Under the pieces are notes generated by a model, which made no database searches, had not been told where the DNA came from, and saw only the letters and a program-made list of their open reading frames with translations. DNA of 14,129 nucleotides from an uncultured Lachnospiraceae bacterium (lineage in GTDB: Bacteria > Bacillota > Clostridia > Lachnospirales > Lachnospiraceae). Both the position numbers and the translations under genes were made by a program. This document shows, in pieces, positions 1 to 7,162 of this stretch (its first letter is position 1; each line of letters begins with the position of its first letter). The stretch lies in contig CAJUJP010000050.1 of assembly GCA_910586615.1 (NCBI GenBank), forward strand, positions 1 through 14,129. The letters run 5' to 3'.

Positions 1-53
1 CTAAAGTATTGATTTTTCAAGGTTCAGCACACCAATCGGTGTGGGAAGTTTGA

Positions 54-308
54 GTAATTAATATTGTACACGAAACGATAAATTCGCTAAATAATATAAT
101 AGAGTGTATTTATTTAAACAAAGTAATTGATATTTCTGAAATCACTGATATTAAAAGAATACTGGAAGAAACAGGTGAACAGATGCGAGATGTTATTTTT
201 GATGTGGCAAAAGAAGCATCTTACGAACAGATAGAAGATTTATTCAATCAATTTATAGATGTGTTTGGTCAATATGTAGATGCATCGGGAATAATGGCTG
301 TTAGTTAG
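54..308 (+). pseudogene. 3' remnant of an unrecognised gene
   Basis: An open frame of 84 codons runs from just after an in-frame TGA (51-53) to a TAG (306-308). It has no ATG before codon 44 (183) and no convincing ribosome binding site. The translation is regular, acidic and helical-looking; residues around the internal Met read MRDVIFDVAKEASYEQIEDL. That resembles real coding sequence rather than random A+T-rich DNA. A second short open stretch in the +2 frame (305-379) follows at once and reads GTDHPYQTGNSAVSEYS, which could be a frameshifted continuation. I do not recognise either piece. The simplest reading is the decayed 3' end of a lost gene. A small gene starting at 183 (41 codons) is possible but lacks a ribosome binding site. 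Confidence 0.3.
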
Positions 309-441
309 GAACAGATCATCCATATCAGACAGGTAATTCTGCGGTATCGGAGTATTCAAATACCAAAAGTAGAGAAAGTTAAATATACTGGAATGTTGAA
401 AAGAAAGTTTTGAGAAAAAGATGTTATAAGTTAGTGCATAG

Positions 442-472
442 TTTACCAATTTAAAATATGCTTTACCAATTT
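442..472. repeat. Direct repeat TTTACCAATTT, two copies 20 bases apart
   Basis: The 11-mer TTTACCAATTT occurs at 442-452 and again at 462-472. A reverse-complement core, TGGTAAA, appears near 533-539. The sequence is A+T-rich, so chance is possible. The regular 20-base spacing would place both copies on nearly the same helix face, as in a protein-binding site. No function is assigned. Confidence 0.35.
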
Positions 473-589
473 TGAAAATTACCTGCTTTGATTAGGAAAT
501 TAAAGGACAGAAAAACTCTACCAACACAAAATCTGGTAAACAGAAAATGGAATATCTCCAACCCCGCATAAACCCAGCGTTCCAGTCCA

Positions 590-742
590 AAGTTCGCAAA
601 GCAGATGGGCATGTAAAGAAAACGTAGAAGGCAACTTCCTCGAGGGAAGCTTGCAAAGCAGACGGAGGCTATATAAGACAGCCGGTCTGAATAATAGTAA
701 GTAGATAGAAGGGCTTCAGAGAAATCTGAGGCTCTTTTCTTT
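590..742 (+). ncRNA. Possible structured small RNA ending in a terminator
   Basis: Three elements lie close together: a 10-base direct repeat GCAAAGCAGA (596-605 and 653-662), a nine-pair hairpin with one bulge (GCAACTTCC at 631-639 with GGAAG-C-TTGC at 645-654), and a rho-independent terminator (711-742). There is no open frame on the + strand that would need the terminator. This suggests a non-coding transcript or the 3' end of a decayed transcript. I see no clear promoter and match it to no known RNA family, so the 5' end is a guess. Confidence 0.25.
711..742 (+). terminator. Rho-independent terminator
   Basis: GGGCTTCAGA (711-720) pairs with TCTGAGGCTC (725-734) over ten positions, two of them G-U, with a GAAA tetraloop. 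It is followed by TTTTCTTT. It ends whatever is transcribed from the left and insulates the large STAND gene from read-through. Confidence 0.75.
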
Positions 743-901
743 ATGGTGCAGGATATTTCTCTGTTCATTCGAGTTCACGAAACGAATCTCACAAACGAGC
801 ATTGCCCGTTTTATGTTCAGGCAGCACCACATAAGAAAATAGTGTCAAGATAGAATCGTTTCAATCCAAAAATGTTTGTAGTATTTTACAGACAAAAAAG
901 G

Positions 902-934
902 TATACTGAGGATATAACCAGAAAAAGGAAGGTG
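902..934 (+). promoter_or_regulatory. -10 box and ribosome binding site of the STAND gene
   Basis: TATACT at 902-907 is a good sigma-A -10 hexamer preceded by an A-rich spacer. No good -35 lies at 16-18 bases. The best upstream match is poor, so the promoter may be weak or need an activator. AGGAAGGTG at 926-934 is a strong Shine-Dalgarno sequence seven bases before the ATG at 942, which fixes the start codon. Confidence 0.45.
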
Positions 935-941
935 CGTACAA

Positions 942-3900
942 ATGAAACGGGAAGAACTCTGCAAGGAGATAAGGGATTGTTTCGATTTATACAGGCTGCA
1001 GATCCAAAGCAGTACACGACAGAATATGTATGACATTAATATTTACAGTGAGAATATGTTTTTGAATCTCTTAAATCTTGTATATGACTGGAAACTTGTA
1101 AACCTGAATGTGGAAAAACAGAATGAGCCGGGTGTTGATCTTGCAGATTATGATAAAAAAATACTGGTTCAGATTTCGTCTACATGTACGAAAGAGAAAA
1201 TCCAGTCGTCTATCCGAAAGACCTGTAAAGTAAAATACAGCGGCTTTCACTTTTTCTTCCTGTCCATTTCAGCGGATGCCCGAGAACTGAGAAAGCTTTC
1301 TTATGAATGTCCCGGGGAATTTTCTTTTGATCCCGAAAGGGATATTCTGGATCTGGATATTCTGATGAAACAGATCGGGGCAAGTGATATCAAAAAATTG
1401 CTTGACATTCATGAAATGATAACGAAAGAGCTGAATCTGTATGATAGCAAAGCTTATCCGGCGGCATGGTTCAGGGAGAGGGTAATAGAAAACGTCAAAA
1501 ATATAGGCGAGCGATATTCGGAAGAACTGGATGTGGAACTGGAAATGAATGATGTTGTCAGTTCGATAGAACACAGTAGTGAATTTATGAATAGATTCCA
1601 AAGAGAATTTGAAGCCGTAAAAGTTTTATGGGAAAGTATAGAACCGAAAGCTGAACAAAGAAATTCCATATATACGGATATAGAAGGTATTTTGAATACA
1701 ATGCAGGAACTTGTAGGCGGGGTGGTGAACGGAACAGGGCAGGAGGACATAGATGATAAGATAAAAAGATGCAAGGAACTGTGTGTAAAAATGAAAAGCC
1801 TTGTGGAACAACCGGATTTCTTCAGACAGTGGAATAGTTTTCTTCTGTTACGTGGGTTGAAGGAATATCAGGCTTTTCTGAATTCACGGCTGGTTGAGGT
1901 TTTTCTGAAAAAGAATGCTTTTATCATTGGAGGTGCAGGCACGGGAAAATCACATTTTATGGCCAGCCATGCGTTGCGGAGAGCGAATGAGAATAAAGTC
2001 AGCCTGCTTTTATTAGGACAGCTTTTTCACGACAGATCTCATCCGGATCTACAGATAAAAAAGCAGCTGGGACTGCCGGAAAATGAAGATATCAATGAAG
2101 TTTATGAAGCAATGGACAGATGGGGAAAATTGAATAAGGAAAATGCGGTTTTGTTTCTGGATGCGTTAAACGAAGGCGCCGGTACGGACCTGTGGGACGA
2201 CTATCTATACGGAATGATTGACAGACTGCAAAATTATTCCCATATATCCCTTGTGCTTAGCATCCGGGATACCTATTGCGATGGAGACATGCCGAAACAG
2301 ATTACAGAAAAATATAATTTTGCCACACTTAAGTTTACTGGTTTCACGGATGTGGAGGAAGCTACAGCAAAGTTTTTTGCATACTATAAAGTGCCTTATA
2401 CGATCAATGCAGGTGTTATGGCGCAGTTCAGAAATCCTTTGTTTTTGAAGATGTATTGTAAGGGATATACAGAAGAGAACAAAGACGCTTACGGGTTGGA
2501 GGCAGTACTGAAACAGTATTTTGATAAAACTGACAAGATGATTCGTAAAAAATATCACGGAATAATGTTTCCAGAAAAGAAAAATATTGTTATGACCGTA
2601 CTTGACAGTTTTATCGACTGCTGTATTGAGAAGAGAGGGGATGTACATTATGATGATGTGTACAAAAGGATGGATGAAAAATTAGGAAAGTATCATATTT
2701 CTTTTAATATGCTGGACGAACTGATCGGGGAAAATTTGCTGCAGTGTGTTACTTATGACGAAGAACAGTGCATATATCTGGCGTATGAAGTATTTGAAAA
2801 TTATTTAATTGCCAAGCGGATTGTAGATGAAAGCAGAAAAAATGTTGAGGATTGTGAGATCTTGGTGAGCAGAATATTTTCCAGAGACAATCGATACCGG
2901 AAACTGATCAAAGGAGACAATGGAGTTCTGGAAGCGCTGGCTGTTATTTTGCCCGATCTTGACATGGCGCTTACATCGGATGCATGTGAGGTTTATCATT
3001 GGCCTCCGAATTATGATGAGGGGGAATGTTTATCGTATGATGCATATGCAGAAGCATATTTTCAGAGTATGTTGTGGAGAAAACCGGAGAGAATCAAGAA
3101 GATAGCCCATTCCTATGTGATAAATAATTGTTTTGTACATATCACGGGGAAGCCCGGTGTGTTTGATGACTTTTTTGAAATGGTGCTGCAGACGGCTGTT
3201 GTTAAGAAACATATTTATAACGCGGATTTTTTATACGATTTTCTGATGTCATTTAGCCTGAGCGCTTTTAATCGTTACTGGACCTGTTATGTTTCTCACG
3301 ATTTTCATGAGAACAGGATTTTCCGTACGCTTCTGCACTGGGCATGGAACTGTGAAAAAAACGGACTGGTGCAGGACCGGTCGACACTGCAGGCACTCGC
3401 TGATGTGATCGTATGGTTTCTGGCAAGCCTGAATCATAATGTCAGGGATATTACCATAAAAAGTTTAATGCGTATCTACAGGGGGAATCATGATATTATA
3501 GTAAGACATCTGCAGAGGTTCCGGTTTGCAAAAGATAAATATATTGTGGAAGGAATTACGGCGGCGGTTTATGGTGCGATGCTGAACAGCAGTAGTACGG
3601 ATGCGTTTTGCGAGATAGGTGAAATTCTGTATTATGATTATGCTGAAATACCGGTGGACAGTATACTGGTCAGGAGCTATGTAGAGAATATTTTTTCTTT
3701 TCTTGCTTTTCAGAAAATAGAGAGCGGGCGGGTGAAATTTGATGAAATAACAGTTGTTACATCTGATTATGATACAGTTGATCAGGCAGACATAGAGAGA
3801 ATCCGAAGCAGAGCCATTCTGGATGACGATTGTGTACAGGAACTGGAACTGTGGGGGATTTCATGTGATGAATGGGAGGAGCAGGCGCTTTATGAGCGGA

Positions 3901-4946
3901 ACAGACTGATCCGAAATCTGGAAAAAGATGTGAAGTATATTGAAATTGCACGTTCGGAGCAGGCGTATTATGATACCGAAGAGATCATAGAGCAGATACC
4001 CCATGCAGACAGGGTGGATTTTATCCGTATGGTTATCAAAGAGGTATTTGATGCAGGTTACAATGAACTGGCTTTTATGGACAGGGATATGCAGGATGAT
4101 GAGACAGATGAGGACACGATTACATATAAATATGTCTGGATCGCCTTGAATAAGGTACTGGATATTTATCTGGCCCGAAAGAAGAGGCTGACAGGATTTT
4201 ACACAAAAACAGAAATGATATTTCAAGGGATATGGCAGTTTCCTTTTTTCAGGTGGATCGATCCGACAATGGATTTTTTCAGCAGCTTTGATGGACGGGA
4301 GGAAAACGCAGCAAATATTGTATATCGTTTATCGGAAGTGAAGGAAAATCCGGAAAGCATTTTTTTCTCAATGGAAGCAGAGGAGAAATGGATTTTTTTG
4401 AATCAAATCAAGTACTATGACGGGGAACATCAAATAAGAACGGCGACCGGTTATCTGGCAGGCGATGAAAAGCTGCGTTTGCTGCAAAACCGGTTCAAGG
4501 GAACGGATTCTGATCCTTTCGAGTATTGCTTTGAAGATTTATATATCCGGGAATTGTACTGGTCTCCGGCCTACTGGTATATTCAGGAGGAAGAGAGGAA
4601 AAGAAGTGGTCTTCCGGACGGAATAGAAAGAGTTTCGGAAAAATATATATGGGATATAAACGATGGCTCTATGAAAGAATTTGTCTCTTTCGACGTGGTT
4701 TCCCGGTATCTTATTCAAAAAATGGATTTGGAAATGAAAGCGGGCAGACTGGATTTATATAAAAATGGAACGCTTGCAGTCAAAAGCCGGTATGAGACGA
4801 CACGGGAGGACGTGTTATGTATGCGGGAAAAATATTTGTCGGATTTTTTGAGGAAAGAAGGGAAATGCGTTATGTGGTCCTTTTATGAATCGAAAAGGAA
4901 CCTGGTCAGTATAATATATGACGGTGTGAAGTTTGAGGTGAGATAG
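942..4946 (+). CDS. SMEK-domain STAND NTPase, probable anti-phage defence protein
   Basis: The protein has 1334 residues. Residues 1-165 match my memory of the SMEK domain, including a KYSGFHFFFLSIS block and an FDPERDILDLD block. E37, D66 (GVDL) and Q77 (ILVQISS) fit a restriction-endonuclease-like active site. A helical linker follows, then Walker A GGAGTGKS (330-337), Walker B VLFLDALNE (D407, E411), an arginine after a beta strand (LSIRD, R442) and the FRNPLFLK motif (496-503) of the STAND helical/winged-helix region. About 800 further residues look helical, without recognisable repeats. The last 42 residues (REKYLSDFL...VMWSFYESK) recall the C-terminus of other large STAND defence proteins, but only weakly. 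Known STAND sensors bind a phage protein through the C-terminus, oligomerise and activate the N-terminal effector. That mechanism is inferred here. The gene stands alone and is A+T-rich relative to its right-hand neighbours, consistent with transfer. SMEK-STAND identity is confident; target and nuclease activity are unknown. Confidence 0.85.
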   Translation: MKREELCKEIRDCFDLYRLQIQSSTRQNMYDINIYSENMFLNLLNLVYDWKLVNLNVEKQNEPGVDLADYDKKILVQISSTCTKEKIQSSIRKTCKVKYSGFHFFFLSISADARELRKLSYECPGEFSFDPERDILDLDILMKQIGASDIKKLLDIHEMITKELNLYDSKAYPAAWFRERVIENVKNIGERYSEELDVELEMNDVVSSIEHSSEFMNRFQREFEAVKVLWESIEPKAEQRNSIYTDIEGILNTMQELVGGVVNGTGQEDIDDKIKRCKELCVKMKSLVEQPDFFRQWNSFLLLRGLKEYQAFLNSRLVEVFLKKNAFIIGGAGTGKSHFMASHALRRANENKVSLLLLGQLFHDRSHPDLQIKKQLGLPENEDINEVYEAMDRWGKLNKENAVLFLDALNEGAGTDLWDDYLYGMIDRLQNYSHISLVLSIRDTYCDGDMPKQITEKYNFATLKFTGFTDVEEATAKFFAYYKVPYTINAGVMAQFRNPLFLKMYCKGYTEENKDAYGLEAVLKQYFDKTDKMIRKKYHGIMFPEKKNIVMTVLDSFIDCCIEKRGDVHYDDVYKRMDEKLGKYHISFNMLDELIGENLLQCVTYDEEQCIYLAYEVFENYLIAKRIVDESRKNVEDCEILVSRIFSRDNRYRKLIKGDNGVLEALAVILPDLDMALTSDACEVYHWPPNYDEGECLSYDAYAEAYFQSMLWRKPERIKKIAHSYVINNCFVHITGKPGVFDDFFEMVLQTAVVKKHIYNADFLYDFLMSFSLSAFNRYWTCYVSHDFHENRIFRTLLHWAWNCEKNGLVQDRSTLQALADVIVWFLASLNHNVRDITIKSLMRIYRGNHDIIVRHLQRFRFAKDKYIVEGITAAVYGAMLNSSSTDAFCEIGEILYYDYAEIPVDSILVRSYVENIFSFLAFQKIESGRVKFDEITVVTSDYDTVDQADIERIRSRAILDDDCVQELELWGISCDEWEEQALYERNRLIRNLEKDVKYIEIARSEQAYYDTEEIIEQIPHADRVDFIRMVIKEVFDAGYNELAFMDRDMQDDETDEDTITYKYVWIALNKVLDIYLARKKRLTGFYTKTEMIFQGIWQFPFFRWIDPTMDFFSSFDGREENAANIVYRLSEVKENPESIFFSMEAEEKWIFLNQIKYYDGEHQIRTATGYLAGDEKLRLLQNRFKGTDSDPFEYCFEDLYIRELYWSPAYWYIQEEERKRSGLPDGIERVSEKYIWDINDGSMKEFVSFDVVSRYLIQKMDLEMKAGRLDLYKNGTLAVKSRYETTREDVLCMREKYLSDFLRKEGKCVMWSFYESKRNLVSIIYDGVKFEVR

Positions 4947-5018
4947 AAATGGAAGATCAGGATAATTTTTCTTCTGTTTTTTTCATAAAAATTTCTTTTC
5001 GTAATTCATCATATGTGA

Positions 5019-5047
5019 TATAGTATAAGAGAATATGGAATAAGGAG
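5019..5047 (+). promoter_or_regulatory. Possible -10 box and the ribosome binding site of the deacetylase gene
   Basis: TATAGT at 5019-5024 resembles a -10 hexamer. The -35 position (TTTTCG, 4996-5001, 17-base spacer) matches poorly. AAGGAG at 5042-5047 is only three bases from the ATG at 5051 but nine from the in-frame ATG at 5057, which favours 5057 as the start. Confidence 0.35.
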
Positions 5048-5056
5048 CAGATGAAG

Positions 5057-6010
5057 ATGGCACGGATGGACGCCGAACAGGAAGCCGGAGAGGCGAGGCG
5101 CAGGCGGATCCGTCTATTGAAAAGGCTGATGATCATTGTTCCTCTATCCACGATACTGATCCTCTTTTTACTGTGTATTTTTTTGGGGATCAGACTTCAC
5201 ATAGTTAAGAAGGAATTACGTGATGTGCAGGCCAGAATCGAGACGATGTCGGAGATTTCCCAGGCCGGCGGTACGGATCATGTGCAGTCCGATGGAGAAA
5301 CGAATCCGTATACGGTGTCCGGGGTTAATGAATCCGGACGGAGCGGGGACGATGGACTGACGGAAGAGAAAGCGAAAGAGAACGTCCGCAAGGTATATCT
5401 GACCTTTGATGACGGTCCCAGCGGCAATACGAACAGGATTCTGGATATACTGGCGAAGTACGACGTGAAAGCGACTTTTTTTGTTGTCGGGAAAGAAGAG
5501 GAAGAATATCGGCCGTTATATAAACGGATCGTAGAGGAAGGGCATACGCTTGCGATGCATTCCTACAGCCATAAATATCAGGAGATTTATCAGTCAGTAG
5601 ACAGTTTCAGTGCAGATCTGACGAAACTGCAGGAATTTCTGTATGAGACGACAGGTGTCTGGTGCAGGTACTGCCGGTTTCCCGGAGGGAGCAGTAATAC
5701 AGTCAGCCGGGTCGATATGCATGAACTGATCACCTATCTGGATGAACAGGATATGTACTATTTTGACTGGAATATTTCATCCGGTGATGCTTCCAATTCC
5801 TATATCAGTTCAGGCGATATCATCAGAAACTGTACCGCCGGGCTGTATGAGCTTGAGGAAGCTGTCATTCTGATGCATGATGCTTCCGACAAGAATTCTA
5901 CAGTGGAGGCTCTGCCGGGACTGATTGAGACGATCCAGGCGATGGATGATACGAAGATTGTTCCGATCACTGATGATACGGAACAGATTCATCATATAAG
6001 TAATGACTAA
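5057..6010 (+). CDS. Membrane-anchored polysaccharide deacetylase (NodB/CE4 family)
   Basis: Predicted to remove N-acetyl groups from peptidoglycan or another N-acetylated cell-surface glycan outside the membrane. In 317 residues (start 5057), a basic stretch (RRRRIRLLKRL) precedes one membrane helix at about 24-47. A coiled, polar linker follows to about 110, then the catalytic domain. All CE4 motifs are present: TFDDGP (116-121, catalytic and metal Asp), HSYSH (168-172, metal His pair), RFPGGS (207-212), a DWN motif, and LMHDA (272-276). It should therefore be an active metal-dependent enzyme facing outward. The Arg-rich N-terminus fits a type II signal anchor. The substrate cannot be read from sequence. 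Peptidoglycan (PgdA- or PdaA-like) is the usual one in Firmicutes. The alternative start at 5051 adds two residues. The bactofilin gene follows after 18 bases, suggesting one transcript. Confidence 0.88.
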   Translation: MARMDAEQEAGEARRRRIRLLKRLMIIVPLSTILILFLLCIFLGIRLHIVKKELRDVQARIETMSEISQAGGTDHVQSDGETNPYTVSGVNESGRSGDDGLTEEKAKENVRKVYLTFDDGPSGNTNRILDILAKYDVKATFFVVGKEEEEYRPLYKRIVEEGHTLAMHSYSHKYQEIYQSVDSFSADLTKLQEFLYETTGVWCRYCRFPGGSSNTVSRVDMHELITYLDEQDMYYFDWNISSGDASNSYISSGDIIRNCTAGLYELEEAVILMHDASDKNSTVEALPGLIETIQAMDDTKIVPITDDTEQIHHISND

Positions 6011-6028
6011 AGAATGGAGGATGTGGGA

Positions 6029-7117
6029 ATGGGGTTTTTCTCAGATTTGAAGGAGGACTTATCGCAGGCTGTGAATGAGCTGATGCCGGAAGACGCTTTG
6101 GACGCCATCCTGGCAGACGGTGCAGAGGCACTGGATTTGTCATCCGAAGGACAAGCTACAGAAGAAGCGCTGCTGACGGAGAGTGTGCCGGATACGGTAG
6201 ATACTCTGGATCTGAGCAGTATGCTGGATAAATTAGAGGAGGCGGATGCGGCAATGCAGAGGGCGGAAGAAGCGGCAGCATTGTCCGGGGATACCATACA
6301 GACGTCAGATGATATGGGCGGGCTGGAGGATCTTCTGAACGACGAGATTCCGGAGCAGGAAATCTACGAAGAGCCGGAGCCTGAGACTTACGAAGCACCC
6401 GCAGAGCTTACGCAGCCTGAAACTTATGAAGCACCGTCTGAGCAGCCGGAACAGGAAGCCTTTGAGACAGCGGAAGCATTTGCGGAGGAGGCAGTTTCGA
6501 TACCGGAAACTGAGACGGTACAGCCGGTAGAAGAAGAACCGGCAGCAGAGATAACAGAGGCAGATGATACTATATCCGGAGTGATTGGAGAGGAAGAGAA
6601 GACAATGGATGGACTGACACAAGAACAGAAACAGGTAGAAGTGAACCGCGAAGCGGTAGATGAGACAGCAGTTGTAACAGAAGGAATGACAATAACAGGT
6701 GATATTATGTCCCGCGGCTCCATGGAGCTGATCGGTACAGTTAATGGTAATCTTGATATTTATGGTAAATTGAATATTACGGGTACGATCCAGGGTGATT
6801 CCAAGGCGGCAGAAATTTTTGCAGAGGGTGCAAAGATCACCGGTGAAGTGAACAGTCAGGGCAGTGTGAAGATCGGACAGAGTTCTGTTGTGATCGGTAA
6901 TATTGTGGCTGCAAGTGCAGTAATTGCAGGTGCGGTTAAGGGCGACATTGACGTACAGGGACCGGTTATTCTGGATACCACAGCGATTGTGATGGGTAAT
7001 ATCAAATCCAAATCCGTGCAGATCAACAACGGTGCAGTTATTGAAGGTTTATGTTCACAGTGCTATGCGGATGTCAATCCTTCATCCTTCTTCGAGGAAC
7101 TTAAGAAGAAAAAATAG
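6029..7117 (+). CDS. Bactofilin-type polymer-forming protein with long acidic N-terminal region
   Basis: Bactofilins assemble into filaments through a right-handed beta-helix and position cell-wall enzymes. Residues from about 219 to 345 (start 6029) show the typical glycine-spaced short strands: GMTITGDIMSRGSMELIGTV, then GNLDIYGKLNITG, and so on. Ahead of this lies an acidic, low-complexity region of roughly 215 residues, rich in Glu, Pro and Ala, with a PETYEAP repeat. A KKKK tail ends the protein. Many bactofilins are only 110-180 residues, so at 362 residues the disordered extension is notable. An ATG at 6014 is also in frame, but GGAGG (6016-6020) overlaps it and sits eight bases from the ATG at 6029. 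That start gives MGFFSDLKEDLSQAV, which looks natural. The upstream deacetylase is a plausible client enzyme, and pyrH follows after 45 bases. Confidence 0.85.
   Translation: MGFFSDLKEDLSQAVNELMPEDALDAILADGAEALDLSSEGQATEEALLTESVPDTVDTLDLSSMLDKLEEADAAMQRAEEAAALSGDTIQTSDDMGGLEDLLNDEIPEQEIYEEPEPETYEAPAELTQPETYEAPSEQPEQEAFETAEAFAEEAVSIPETETVQPVEEEPAAEITEADDTISGVIGEEEKTMDGLTQEQKQVEVNREAVDETAVVTEGMTITGDIMSRGSMELIGTVNGNLDIYGKLNITGTIQGDSKAAEIFAEGAKITGEVNSQGSVKIGQSSVVIGNIVAASAVIAGAVKGDIDVQGPVILDTTAIVMGNIKSKSVQINNGAVIEGLCSQCYADVNPSSFFEELKKKK
6380..6435 (+). repeat. In-frame 36-base-period repeat in the bactofilin acidic region
   Basis: CCTGAGACTTACGAAGCACC (6380-6399) recurs with two changes at 6416-6435. 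It encodes PETYEAP twice at a 12-residue spacing, with a degenerate related unit just before (EQEIYEEPE). It lies within the disordered, acidic part of the protein. Confidence 0.6.
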
Positions 7118-7162
7118 TAACAGGTCAGTTGCAACAACAGGACAGAACGGGAGAACAGGGCG

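Larger units (their letters stand above)
309..941. other. Gene-free stretch with repeats, hairpins and a terminator
   Basis: About 630 bases with no credible coding region. It is A+T-rich up to about 540 and more mixed after that. It contains a 20-base-period direct repeat (442-472), a possible structured RNA with a terminator (590-742), and the promoter and ribosome binding site of the large STAND gene at its right end. TGGTGC at 744-749 can pair with GCACCA at 824-829 to enclose the intervening 75 bases. A 101-codon frame on the minus strand (463-768) spans the hairpins and terminator, has low-complexity Phe/Cys-rich content and no ribosome binding site, so I treat it as non-coding. Confidence 0.5.

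Noticed and set aside
28..43. Palindrome CACACC-AATC-GGTGTG as a terminator
   Set aside because: No T-run follows. It may be an operator, but it is too close to the window edge to interpret.
463..768. 101-codon open frame on the minus strand
   Set aside because: It runs through hairpins and a + strand terminator, has no ribosome binding site, and its Phe/Cys/Ser-rich translation looks like antisense of structured non-coding DNA.
69..785. CACGAAACGA repeated at 69-78 and 776-785, as possible attachment sites of an excised element
   Set aside because: A 10-base match within about 1 kb is expected by chance, neither copy lies at a tRNA or obvious junction, and no recombinase is present.
4947..5000. 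Terminator after the STAND gene
   Set aside because: T-runs are present, but the only available stems are five A+T-rich pairs with large loops, too weak to call.
7119..7159. AACAGG three times at 17-18-base spacing before pyrH
   Set aside because: Six-base matches in a short purine-rich leader; no resemblance to a PyrR site and no palindrome.
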